Positions 34,676 to 45,048 of a stretch of DNA of 64,000 bases are shown here, piece after piece (within the stretch, counting starts at the first letter, position 1; each line of letters opens with the position of its first letter). The position numbers were made by a program, and so were the translations under genes. The stretch comes from Albugo candida (lineage: Eukaryota > Oomycota > Peronosporomycetes > Albuginales > Albuginaceae). The notes beneath the pieces were generated by a model, which saw only the letters and a list, made by a program, of their open reading frames with translations, made no database searches and was not told where the DNA came from. Location: assembly GCA_905220665.1 (NCBI GenBank), contig CAJNAR010000029.1, positions 62,001 to 126,000 of the forward strand, given 5' to 3'.

Positions 34676-36496
34676 ATGTCTTCATCGGATTGGCATGAGC
34701 GTGCTATATGTGTGATCTGTAAGCGCCTAAATTTCAGCCTAGGCTCAACTTGCGAAGATTGTAAACCTCCCAAACAAGGAAGTGATTATCGTTTGGGTGA
34801 TAAGGTGCATGACCATCAGCAATGTATAATAGAAGCGTCGGAACTTTTTACTGCGAAAGTGGCGAGATCACCCGGCCACATAGAAAAACACAAACATTCA
34901 GATTTTACTCGGGAGTGTCACCTTCCACTTCCCAAACCAAATGAGATTATTGATCTTTTATCTTCAGAAGATGAAGCACATACAGACGACTATAGTATGG
35001 TCGAACGTGAAGCAATTAGTGACCCACCCGAGTGTGATCGGATCACAGCAGCTCCAGATGGAATTATCGATGATGTGGTTCGGTCTAAAATTGATCCAAC
35101 AAAAAATTCTCAGATGATCAAGTTGAGCATACACGCAGTAGATGATACAGAAAATACACAACTGAAAGTAGTGCCATCAGTGAATATCAGTCAGAAAAAT
35201 GCACTGGCGGATTTTAGAAATGAAGAGAACTTAAATACCTTGGAGTCACAAGATCCCGACATGGAATTAGTTCAATCAAAGCAGCGATCTTGTCAGAGGG
35301 AGAATGCTAAAATACAGGAAGGAATGATTGTTCCGATAAAGCCGAGCTCCACGATTGAGTATGACCGCAATCAGATTGAATGCGAACAAGAAAGCACTTC
35401 GCCGGACTTAATCCAATCTCGAATTTATGACACAGTTTTGTATTCTGAGGCGGACTTCCCGGGCTCTTCAAGATCAATAAAAAATAAATCGAAGTCATGT
35501 AGAAAACTTGCGAAACTGAAATCTATGCAGGGACTCTTTAGTCCCGAAAGTTTTTTCTTGCGAGTACAACATGACGAAGCTGATAAAATCGAGTCTGATG
35601 GAGTCGGAAGAAAGAAGGTCAAACTATTTCCAGAGCAAATACCGCAGTATGGTCTAACCATTGACTTGACACACCTTGACGAAATCGTCGACGAAAGTGA
35701 CGATAAATGTTGTAGTATGAAGCCGGATGCCATTTTGAAACAAGAAAGTCGACCAGGTGGACTAGCTGCTTCCAGCGGAAGATCTCCCGGCCTCTCTCCA
35801 ACTGCTTTCTGTGTCCTCTGCGAGCATCGTCGGTCGAGACGCGGAATGATAAGGTGTCCAGTGTGTACCAAGTATTATCATAAGCTTTGTGCTAGGACAT
35901 ACGGTGATGAGAAGATTTGCTGGAATTGCGAGCTCAATGATATGATTGATGACAGTGAATTGACAGAAACTAGTCGTTCTCTTGTGGTTGATATGATGCA
36001 AACATTACGAAATAGCCCCTCCAGTACAGATGTTACTTCAAAACCTATACAGCTCGTTCAACCGTTTGTTGGGAAAGAATCAAAAGCAATGGAACGATGG
36101 AAGCAATTTTTAGAAAAAAGCACCGCAGAATTCGATTCATCATTTCATGATATCACCGCTGAGATCACAGACGAGCTGAAGAAGGAAGACAGGAATGAAC
36201 GGTATTCGTATGGATTTACCGATCCCAAAGATTTTCAGAATCAAATTTTCGCAGTACTAGACAAGTATGCATCAAAACAAGACCAACTTGAGAAGCAAGC
36301 TAAAGAGAGGCAATGTCAAAGGGCAGCTTCTTTTTCAGTCCCTACCCAAAGCACGATCAAACCTCAGAACCCCGAAGTGCTAAAGCCTTCATTGATAGAG
36401 ACGACTACTGTATCTCATTCTACCTATATAGACATTGATGAGAACGAGTTATTACGATCAAGTTCAACGATCAATTTTCGAAATGTCAAAGTTTAA
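34676..36496 (+). CDS. PHD-finger protein
   Basis: This single-exon gene encodes 606 residues. A small Cys cluster (CVIC and CEDC, residues about 12-31) opens the protein. A long polar, acidic, probably disordered stretch follows. A C4HC3 PHD finger lies at about 378-420 with CVLC, RCPVCTKYYHKLC and ICWNC. PHD fingers commonly read histone H3 tails, which suggests a nuclear chromatin role. The C-terminal part has helical segments around FTDPKDFQNQIFAVLDKYAS but no second known domain. The ATG is in a good context after an A-rich leader. Exact family and target are unknown. Confidence 0.8.
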   Translation: MSSSDWHERAICVICKRLNFSLGSTCEDCKPPKQGSDYRLGDKVHDHQQCIIEASELFTAKVARSPGHIEKHKHSDFTRECHLPLPKPNEIIDLLSSEDEAHTDDYSMVEREAISDPPECDRITAAPDGIIDDVVRSKIDPTKNSQMIKLSIHAVDDTENTQLKVVPSVNISQKNALADFRNEENLNTLESQDPDMELVQSKQRSCQRENAKIQEGMIVPIKPSSTIEYDRNQIECEQESTSPDLIQSRIYDTVLYSEADFPGSSRSIKNKSKSCRKLAKLKSMQGLFSPESFFLRVQHDEADKIESDGVGRKKVKLFPEQIPQYGLTIDLTHLDEIVDESDDKCCSMKPDAILKQESRPGGLAASSGRSPGLSPTAFCVLCEHRRSRRGMIRCPVCTKYYHKLCARTYGDEKICWNCELNDMIDDSELTETSRSLVVDMMQTLRNSPSSTDVTSKPIQLVQPFVGKESKAMERWKQFLEKSTAEFDSSFHDITAEITDELKKEDRNERYSYGFTDPKDFQNQIFAVLDKYASKQDQLEKQAKERQCQRAASFSVPTQSTIKPQNPEVLKPSLIETTTVSHSTYIDIDENELLRSSSTINFRNVKV

Positions 36497-37276
36497 TACC
36501 GATTGTCTTACTCTTACACAAAACACTTGGCCTATAAGAGACGACAAGGCTACAAGTCAACATAAAAGTCGATACAAAACATGCTGCAATTGCATCTCCG
36601 CACCACAAATATTGTGAAATACAGTAATAGGTCCGGATGCATGAATTACAGCGTGACAAATCTCTTCTTACAGCCATGTAGTCAAGCATAGCGGTGTTTC
36701 ATATGTCAGAAAATAGCTTCGAAGTCTACATCTTAGGCTGAGGCACATAGCGAGAAGAAGCATTGATTGCCCCACTGAAAAATATACAGATTTGGATTAG
36801 ACTAATTGAAGTAGTGACATTGAAGTAAGACTGCAGCGGTACGCGTCCCGTGATTCTACATGATGGTCAAGCAAATATCGTGTTTTCTATCATGTACTGT
36901 CGGTTGACTTTTATGTGGCTTTCTGTAGTGCTTCTTAAAATGATGGTATTTTTTTTCTCATAGGTAGCTATAATGGAAGCAGTCAGTACCGCATTCCATG
37001 TGATCCGTCCCTTACTGCTTGGATGAGCAGAAAGTGGATACGAGTCTTTACACCCATATGAAGTCCTATCCATGCTCTTTTTGGGCGGCATGGACCAGGT
37101 TAAGATTCAATCCAAAGTTGTGTATCGCTCAAACTCGTTATTGCTCCAATTCTGGATTGTTTATGTGCAATCTTCTATATCCTCTACCTTTAGTTTTCTT
37201 TTGGAGGAAAAGGGAAGAAGCATTCAGCCTTTCTCTTTCTGTCATTTGCCCCCTTCATTAAGACTTCTTATACGAA
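36497..37276. other. intergenic, no gene recognised
   Basis: It lies between two plus-strand genes. Only short frames occur. The segment 37179-37250 is T- and C-rich and lies just upstream of PX protein 1. Confidence 0.5.
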
Positions 37277-38377
37277 ATGATCAGTAAGACGGTAACCTAC
37301 TGGGACCATTACATACAAATGGAGGATCCTCTGCTGTGTTATAAGAAGAGCTGGCTACCGGACACACCCGGAAACGAGCATTCACAGTCGAGTCACTCGA
37401 AAGCTGAATCTGATCAAAATCGCTTCGAGACTCTGAGTTTAGACATTTTCCACAAATCATTTTCACTTCCACTTGCGCTTCGGCGGCCATCGGTATGTTC
37501 TCCTTCGTCATCCAATTGGGATGGAGCCACAACACCTCGAGCGAGTATAACGAGCACTTCCGGAATTGTTTATGAGAGCATTGTCGTTACTGGCCATACA
37601 CATGGTACGGGAAATGTCGTTTATTATTTGTTAGAAGTTCGATCGATTCAGATGCCGCTGGAAGGATATGTGATTCGGAGACGATATAACGACTTCAAAA
37701 GGCTACATCATCAACTAGAACCGCTCATGGCTGTGCGCTCCAGCGTGGCAACGGAACACCAAGCTCGCTTTGTCAAGGAAATGCCCATACCATTCAAATA
37801 CCTTAGCTTCCCATCCGTCTCACTGTTTTGTGTCTCGGCTTGTTCCAATGAACCATTAAGCATATCAAGTACACGCTTCAATAGACTGATGACCCCTAAG
37901 TCAGATGCTAGTCGAACGAATGTGTCAGAGAGTGTGACGTGCGATGAAGAAGACCACTTTAACAACCTGAATGATGACAGAAGGCCTTGTAGAAATGCTC
38001 TTCTGAGCAATAGGAGTACCAATGAGAGACACGCAGGAAAGGAATCATTGTTCGAGAAGGTGGATTTCGACGCTAAAGGACGACCCTATCTGCCTCCACT
38101 TCCATCTGCCGGAATTCTCTCATATTTGACGACCCGGCCAACACTAGTTGCACAACGCATCAAAAGATTTAATAACATCCTAGCAGCAATCATGTTGGAC
38201 ACCTCCCCGATCGTAACAGAAGTATTCATGAATTTCGTACAGGAAAATCCAGGCACGCAACCAGCTTATGTCTCACTCTCAGATTACGAAGCTCCTCATA
38301 TACCCTTATCTGTTGAGCGTTCAGCACGTCGTCGTGCAGCGCTAATCGTGCGAAAAGACACATTCGAGCGAGGGTAA
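37277..38377 (+). CDS. PX-domain phosphoinositide-binding protein 1
   Basis: This encodes 366 residues in one exon. The PX domain starts near residue 95 (GIVYESIVVTGHTHGTGNVV), with the basic RRRYNDFKRLHHQLEP motif that contacts the phosphoinositide. It is then interrupted by about 100 low-complexity residues before the proline-rich loop and last helices resume (LPPLPSAGILSY, then QRIKRFNNILAAIM near 300). PX domains sort proteins to endosomal membranes. Near the C-terminus PAYVSLSDYEAPHIPL resembles the tail of the other PX protein at 50535-51278. The first ATG is used; a second Met at residue 15 is possible. The insert inside the PX fold is unusual. Confidence 0.82.
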   Translation: MISKTVTYWDHYIQMEDPLLCYKKSWLPDTPGNEHSQSSHSKAESDQNRFETLSLDIFHKSFSLPLALRRPSVCSPSSSNWDGATTPRASITSTSGIVYESIVVTGHTHGTGNVVYYLLEVRSIQMPLEGYVIRRRYNDFKRLHHQLEPLMAVRSSVATEHQARFVKEMPIPFKYLSFPSVSLFCVSACSNEPLSISSTRFNRLMTPKSDASRTNVSESVTCDEEDHFNNLNDDRRPCRNALLSNRSTNERHAGKESLFEKVDFDAKGRPYLPPLPSAGILSYLTTRPTLVAQRIKRFNNILAAIMLDTSPIVTEVFMNFVQENPGTQPAYVSLSDYEAPHIPLSVERSARRRAALIVRKDTFERG

Positions 38378-38647
38378 TTGCAAAAGCTCAAGCGCGCTTA
38401 TTTCGCCTGGATATGTGGATGAAATGGAACTGATTGGTCACACTAAGATGTTTCTCAGTCATCGTTACGAAGAGTCACAGCATTACAAGCTTTCATTCGC
38501 AATCACTGTACTGAGAATGAAAAGTTTCTAAGGCAACAGGCGCAAAAATTCAAGTCGTGAACGCTTTACACTTGCTCTAGATAGAACCCGAATTTCTGTA
38601 CTATTTTTGACGGTGATTTAGCGACAACATTTGATCCCGCGTCTATT
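38378..38647. other. short intergenic region
   Basis: This 270-bp gap separates PX protein 1 from the metallo-beta-lactamase fusion. No features are seen beyond the expected terminator and promoter. Confidence 0.4.
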
Positions 38648-41163
38648 ATGAGTCAAGCCGATTCGCTTGAGATCATTCATCTTGGACGAGGTGGTCTGAT
38701 TGTGCAAACATCCATTGGCCCGATTCAGTTTGGAATGCCACCGGAAACAATCAAAGACTCGATGAAGCTTGGCATTTCTGTCCCGCGGCATTACATCGTA
38801 CCTTCAGAACCATTCACCAAAACAATAGGCGCAAATATGGGCGTAAATGTAGCTGAATTCGAGTTCCCAGCCTATTGCAATTTTTTCTTTAAAGGACAAA
38901 GTATCAATCTGATCGTCCCCTCCAAAGACGTGGAAGATCGCATCCGAACGGTATTTCAAGAAACTTTGTTTGGACCAGTGAAATTAGATCTCGAGCAGGA
39001 TTTTCCTCCTTCAACGCCGAAAGAATTGTATCCTGACTTGCATAAAGAGCTAGAGTACTTTCGAAAGTTTGGTGACACGCTTATCACGCTCGATAAGCTG
39101 ATACAGTTTACCACTTTCAATGACGCCGGCGAGGCTTGGATCACAAAAGATAATCTACAAGTTTGTATCGAGAGTAAAAATGGCTCGTTCTGTATCATCG
39201 ACAAAGATAAGACAGCAGTATTCCCAGACAGGATGAATTTACCTCTTCCTTCTATCCCGCAAGCAAGCTTGAAATCCTTCTATCCGCCACAATTTGGTGT
39301 CACGGTACTAGGCAATTCGCATGGATTTGATCCTGATGGGAAAACTTCTGGCTACGTGCTGTGGATTAATCATCGTGGGATTATGATTGACCCACCACCT
39401 TGCTCTTCTTCCATTCTTCAAGTCAACAATATGCCTGCATTGATGATTGATGGTGTGATTCTAACACACTGCCACGCAGATCACGACGCAGGTACATTCC
39501 AGAAAATTTTACAGGAAGGAAGAGTGTCGCTCATCACAACGCCAACAATTTACCAGTCCTTTTTACGAAAGTATTTGGCTTTATCTGGCTTCAAAAAGGA
39601 TTTTCTAAAACGAGTTTTGGACTTCAGACGTGTTCGCATCAATGATCCCATCACAATTCGCGGCGCTGAATTTCGCTTCTTCTACACTTTACACTCTATT
39701 CCATGTGTCGGATTTGAAGTAAGGTATGGCAATAAACGAATTGTGTTTTCTGGAGATCATCTAAATGACGTCGAGCGTATCAAGATGCTACATGACAATG
39801 ATATTATCTCTGCATTGCGTTACCAGGAACTCGTCAATTTCCCGTGGCATTGTGACTTGATCCTTCACGAAGCTGGGGTTCCTCCCATTCATACTCCGCT
39901 AAAGACGTTAATGAGTCTGGATCAAGACATTCGTGATCGTCTCTACGTCGTGCATACAGCTGGCAAAGACTTGTCAGCTAGTTGCGGTCTCCGAGCTGCA
40001 CCTGAAGGTGTGGAAAATACGATTGTGGTCGAAACAAATGCTCCAGAACATGCGGGTGCACTTGAAATTCTTGATCTTGTGCGGAAAATCGATCTTTTCA
40101 ACGAATTGAGTTTTGGTCACGCGTACGAGATTCTTCAAATGGCAAAGAGAAAGACGTACGAAAAAGACGTTTGTATCAAACAAGAAGGAGATATTGGGGA
40201 TACATTTTATATAATTATTGTCGGAAATGCCCAAGTATTCTTTACGGAAAAAAAGAGCCGACCAATTGGACAAGGAAAGCACGATATTCCAATGCGTTCA
40301 GAGCAGCATGAAGCGGATTCTACAGATTATTCGCTAGCTAGTACGGCTGCAACTCCTCTTGCGCCATTCTCGAAGACATTCCGACCTGGCGAGTACTTTG
40401 ACCTACAGACACTCTTGACTCCCGGCTGGATTTTGCCGTATCGTGCCATCGCGAAATATAAAGTTTCCATGCTGGAATTCAATGCCGCAGAATTCAATTG
40501 GTTCCTGCAAAAAACTGCGGCCTTTGGACGCATGAAAAAACTCATACAAGCGAGGGCGCATTCCTCGTATACTTTATTGCAATCAAATCGAGTCTTTTGC
40601 AAATTCACAGCTACACAGCGTACCAGATTCGAAATCTTATTGGTTCAAAAAGAAGTTGGTAAAGATCAAGTACTTTGGAATGCGGGAGATATATGCACCT
40701 GCGCTTATATCATTGACAAGGGGCAATTCCGATTGAGAATGATGCCAACGCATACGAATGAAACGGTGCTTGCTCGATCGCATACGCGGCGAACGTCTTG
40801 CTTCGCTTCAAGCGAGAACAGTTTGCATAAAAGTGGCGATTTTCTTGCATGCAAAAATGAAAGGAGAAATAGCGCTTCAAATGGGGTACGTGCATTTGGT
40901 CTGTTCATTCCAGCTGCATCTAACATGTATTGATATAGAGCGCATATGACTCAGCAGAAAGCGGAGAGAAGATTCTGACGCACGGCAATTTTGTCGGTGA
41001 CGTGGATAAAATCATGTCGACAGTCATCACGTTCCAAACCAGTGAGCTCACAGCAGAGTCAAAAGGGACAGTCTTTACTATCCAGAAAGATGACTTGATA
41101 ACTTTTTTGACGGAAAATCCAGGGATTCTCATGCGTCTGAGTGGTACGATACTAGTGACGTAA
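38648..41163 (+). CDS. metallo-beta-lactamase-fold protein with two cyclic-nucleotide-binding domains
   Basis: Two exons, 38648-40885 and 40939-41163 (53-bp GTACGT-ATATAG intron), give 820 residues. Residues about 1-205 match nothing I know. About 215-470 is a metallo-beta-lactamase fold with the metal ligands THCHADHDAG (273-282), FSGDH (367-371), LHEAG (406-410) and a late His in VVHTAG. A cNMP-binding domain follows at about 485-650 (EGDIGDTFYIIIVGNAQVF), and a second at about 655-815, split by the intron. The fold hydrolyses esters or nucleotides in other proteins; attached cNMP sensors suggest allosteric control by cAMP/cGMP, or turnover of these. All expected MBL metal residues look present. 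The function is inferred from domains only. Confidence 0.82.
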
Positions 41164-41538
41164 GCAAAAGGTATGTTGACGATATTGAATACAAAAACGT
41201 GGTTTGAATTGTGAATGACTGACTATATAAAGTAAAGATGAAATCTAAAATGTATACTATGTGCAATACATTGCGCCTTTTTCACCTACCCGACACGTCA
41301 TTGAGATTTTACACCAATCTCAGGGGGTATAGCCTTGATGGGATTGGCTATAATTCCAAATTTCAACTTTCTTGCACGTAATCGAGCAGAGTATTAACAA
41401 AAATAGGGCGGACGTGTATGGTACCAACTCATTATGCTGGTCGCAAGAAACACCTTACGTGTAGTCAGTCTCCAAAACGCTTAAAACACGACACAAGTCC
41501 ATAATCTCTTCTTTGTCCAATTTTTTGTAATACTATAA
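41164..41538. other. intergenic, no gene recognised
   Basis: This 375-bp gap lies between two plus-strand genes. It ends with a T-rich stretch just before the ankyrin start. No other feature is visible. Confidence 0.4.
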
Positions 41539-42441
41539 ATGAACTCGATACGATTGACTACGAACGACACAAACGATCGAGTGTTACTAGATACATTTTG
41601 GATCACCCATATACTTGATTTGATAGTAAGAGGGGATACTATTAAGCTTCATTATGTACTCGAACTGGTTGGAAGTGACCTAGATGTTACCAAAATATCG
41701 ACAGAATGCGGTTTATTTGGACTCTACATTGCAGCATCACAAGGACACAATCAAATTATGCAATTGCTACTAGATTACGGTGCTGATGTGAATCAGAGAA
41801 CAATAGATGGATACACTGCTTTGCATGCCACTTCCCAGCGTGACCATTATAAATCCTTAAGGGTACTTTTGGACAGCCACGCAAATGTGAATGCTGCTGG
41901 ACCAAATAATGCTCATGCAATCCACTTTGCCACACAAAACGGAAACCATGAACTCGTCGAGCTACTCATTCAGTATGGTGCCGATTTGAATGTGAAGATA
42001 GAAGACACCGGACTCACCCCTTTGATGATTGCCTCGCAGCTTGGATTGGTCAAAATAGTAACAATACTTGTGCTTTCTGGAGTAGATCTTGATGCAGAAG
42101 ATGCCGTTGGAAACACAGCTTTGCACTTTGCCGCGCGAGAAGGGAATCACAATATCGCATATATATTGTTAGCCGCTGGAGCGGACTCTTACATCACAAA
42201 TATGGAAGATGATAACCCAATTGACTTGGCAATTTATCATGGGCATACGAATGTTGTTTGCATCTTGGAGGAGATTTTCGAGCCGATGTCGAATGATAAG
42301 AACTTACCAAGTACGAAAACGTATTATCGCAATCAGATAATAGCAAAGAATCGTCGTAAATATGCCAGATTTCATGCGCTGGATAGTATTCTTGAAGAAA
42401 ACCCGAGCTTTCGAGATCGAGCACTTGTCGAGATTTTCTGA
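41539..42441 (+). CDS. ankyrin-repeat protein
   Basis: One exon encodes 300 residues. At least five ankyrin repeats run from about residue 60 to 245, seen as GLYIAASQGHNQIMQLLLDYGADVN, GYTALHATSQRDHYKSLRVLL, HAIHFATQNGNHELVELL, LTPLMIASQLGLVKIVTIL and NTALHFAAREGNHNIAYILL. The N-terminal 55 residues and the basic C-terminal tail (NRRKYARFHALDS) are unassigned. Ankyrin repeats bind partner proteins, and nothing here says which. There is no transmembrane segment or kinase domain. Confidence 0.85.
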   Translation: MNSIRLTTNDTNDRVLLDTFWITHILDLIVRGDTIKLHYVLELVGSDLDVTKISTECGLFGLYIAASQGHNQIMQLLLDYGADVNQRTIDGYTALHATSQRDHYKSLRVLLDSHANVNAAGPNNAHAIHFATQNGNHELVELLIQYGADLNVKIEDTGLTPLMIASQLGLVKIVTILVLSGVDLDAEDAVGNTALHFAAREGNHNIAYILLAAGADSYITNMEDDNPIDLAIYHGHTNVVCILEEIFEPMSNDKNLPSTKTYYRNQIIAKNRRKYARFHALDSILEENPSFRDRALVEIF

Positions 42442-42554
42442 GTCTGAGATTCGATGTAGTGGCGACTGTAAAAGCTGATTCTATAAAACTGTACGAGTGA
42501 TTACATTATTAGAGGCAATACTCGCAATACATTATATCGTGTCGCTCGACCACA

Positions 42555-44100
42555 ATGAGCGATCCGTTTTATTTGGCCGATATTTTGTTAGGACGTGTCG
42601 GTGTCTTACGCTCAACTACTGAGAGTCTTTTGCTGGAACTATGTAAACCACCGTCTTCCTTGGATAACTGTATTCCTTCGACCAAAGAATGTGGCGCACC
42701 AGCATCCAATGAGACCGCCAGTACCGCGTCAATATCCGATGGAGAAACGGTTCGTGCTTCCATCAAAAACAAATTGGAGCGAATACAAACAAATCTTAAG
42801 TTACTGAAAAGACTTGGACCTGAATTTGGTGAGTTTTCACTCATTTCAGCTGCCAATATATAAAATGACTTCCAATTTGAATGAGCAGTGGCGCTGGAAA
42901 AAAAGCTTAAAGGCACCGAGGAGGTCACGCCGGCTCATCGGTACGTAATACCGCTGTTAGAGTATGTGTCGGCTGTACCCAACAGATGAAAAACGATAGT
43001 AATCTCTCATTGGAATACCATTGGAAACACCACGTGCAGGAAATGGGCGAAAAAGCGCACAATGTTTTTCTCGAGTTTCTCAGTAAAGCTTTTCCTCGCT
43101 TGGAAATGCTGGGTGATGAGCGCTGCCCTCCACCTCTAATTCCTTATTTTATTCCGAAGTCGCACAAACGATTGCGCCTGGTCGATTTTGGAGGTCGCAA
43201 AATACCCGCGTACGTATCAAGCTCCACATACAAGTTTAATTGTGACACTTTGTCGTAGCACGCTGCCAGAAATGATGGATTTCATGATGTCGAAAAACTC
43301 AAAGTTGGTTTTTTACAAGCAAATTGAAACAACTCGAGGCGGTCGTCGTGTCATTCGATCCATTCGATGCGATATCAATAACGAATTTGCAGTGTGGATT
43401 TCATTCTGCCCATTGATTCCTGAAGAAGGACCAAATGGAGAGATCGGCGTAAACGCGAGCCCGATGACACCTTCCACACCGACATCTCCTGCTACACTTG
43501 GAGGACGAAATGTGCGACACAAAGCAAAGCAACGTCAACAAAAACAGCTCATTTTGAAAAAGCGAAAGAATGATATGCTTGCACGTGCGAAATTAGCAGC
43601 AGAAGAAGCAACCAAAATTGAAGTGGAAGAGCTTAAAATACGTATTACACAAGCTCGAGAAGAAAATAGAGAACTTCAATTATCTAATGCGGCTAGCATA
43701 CAAGTAACAAGCTACATCCAACGGCTCTCCGTCTTCCCTTTGCACGAGAAAGTCGATCCGTGTATGGGCGCCTGGGCCGAATCCCGGCACCAATTGTTTC
43801 AATTGATCACGTTGCATGCGCGCAAGGCATTACGACATTTCAAAGCGTATCATCCGAAAACGTGTTTCTATCATCTTTTTGTACGTGTTTGCCAGCAGGA
43901 ACGAAAGGACTTATCGCTCACTTTGCTATTGATAGACATGGTTTGGATATTATGAGAAATTGTATCAGACGCCTTGCACTATTTGTAAGCGAGTTTTGAT
44001 CAAGGAAAATGAAGAATGGGCATACATGCCGCCATCCTTCAGGGATTATGGATCAGGTATCGCATACCATACCAAGTGCCTAGCCACTACTCAGGCCTAA
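42555..44100 (+). CDS. MED27: Mediator complex subunit 27-like protein
   Basis: Five exons (42555-42828, 42889-42944, 42986-43209, 43259-43880, 43936-44100) join in frame over introns of 60, 41, 49 and 55 bp into 446 residues. The C-terminus is diagnostic: YEKLYQTPCTICKRVL, then WAYMPPSFRDYG and AYHTKC, matching the C-x2-C ... H-x3-C zinc-binding end of MED27, a subunit of the Mediator tail/head that couples activators to RNA polymerase II. Upstream are a Ser/Thr/Pro stretch and a basic coiled coil (KKRKNDMLARAKLAAEEATK). It is longer than animal MED27 (about 311). The gene ends 17 bp from the convergent next gene. The second intron is only 41 bp; without it the frame closes. Confidence 0.72.
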
Positions 44101-44117
44101 TAATCGCTGGTGAGCTG

Positions 44118-44989
44118 TTATGAGAGCCGAATTGGTAAGGGTTTCCCAAAGCTAACTTCTGGTCGTAAGGATATGCTACCAGACGTTTGTACTTGAGCGT
44201 ATTTGTCTCGAAGAGCCAAGTTGGCCCAGTTGGATGGTGTGATGGCGCATTTATCTGCCAAAGGGACCGGGTCCGCCAGATCCATTGCCTCATATGATTC
44301 TAGAAGAAATGCTTTTGCAGGATCAATAGATTGTGTAAGGATATAAAAAGTTAAAACGTACTCGCTGCAGGTGAAATCGGTGTATCGTTGCTGATTGGAA
44401 GATTCAACGATCGCGTGAACAATGAGAACCACGTTATTCGAGGTCCCGCTTCCGATCGCTTACGCACCCATGCATCTGCTTTTTTCTCAAATGCTGCATT
44501 TCGTTCCAATTGAGCCGGTATGACAATGATTTCACGGTCATTGCAGGTCAGAATACGCGTTGAATATAACGATTTGCACAGTCCGTCGTTCGTTTCTTCC
44601 ATGACTGATTTTTGGCCGATTTGATTCACAACGATACATCCGCAGTGATCGAATCGCTGGTCCTTACGTATTTGACGGAGTAGAAACGCTTTCAGTGCTG
44701 GGAATGGTTGCATCGAAATGAGATTCTGAGAGAATAAAATAAGATCGCCAGTCTGAAGCGTGTCCATAATCATATCGTCCATGGATCCAGTGACGAAATG
44801 GAACTCTGATGTATAGTTGGATTCCACCGCACTCTGTCGATTCACGATGTCTGTGTTGTAAGAGGAGATTGCGTACGCTTTTTCTATGCGATCACGTTGT
44901 ATCCGAGAAGCGTTGAGGCTCCATACTGCCGGTATGATCGCAGGAAGCGCTACTAAAGTTTTCCCAGCGAACGAGAACTTTTGACGCAT
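44118..44989 (-). CDS. permuted NlpC/P60 (papain-like) fold protein
   Basis: Two exons, 44362-44989 and 44118-44311 (50-bp GTACGT-AAAAG intron), give 273 residues. The N-terminus has a hydrophobic stretch (FAGKTLVALPAIIPAVWSL) that may be a membrane anchor or signal. TGDLILFSQN at about 80-89, DHCGCIVVNQ with the likely catalytic His at 115, and FLLESYEAMDL after the intron fit the order of the circularly permuted NlpC/P60 group. Members hydrolyse amide or thioester bonds of peptides or lipids. The usual catalytic Cys before the last helix is not evident (Ala-Ala-Thr instead). The enzyme may be inactive, or the acceptor may differ: another AG 12 bp downstream also keeps the frame. Confidence 0.5.
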
Positions 44990-45048
44990 ACTCGATTCCT
45001 AATTAAAAGTAATGCAAGGATTTTGTGATATATTAGTGTACGCATACA

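Noticed and set aside
35425..35871. Minus-strand frame of 148 codons
   Set aside because: It is antisense to the PHD-finger protein, which has clear zinc ligands on the other strand.
44312..44361. Alternative acceptor 12 bp downstream in the NlpC/P60-like gene
   Set aside because: It also keeps the frame, but removes the F-L-L-E residues of the conserved last helix. The upstream AG fits the family better.
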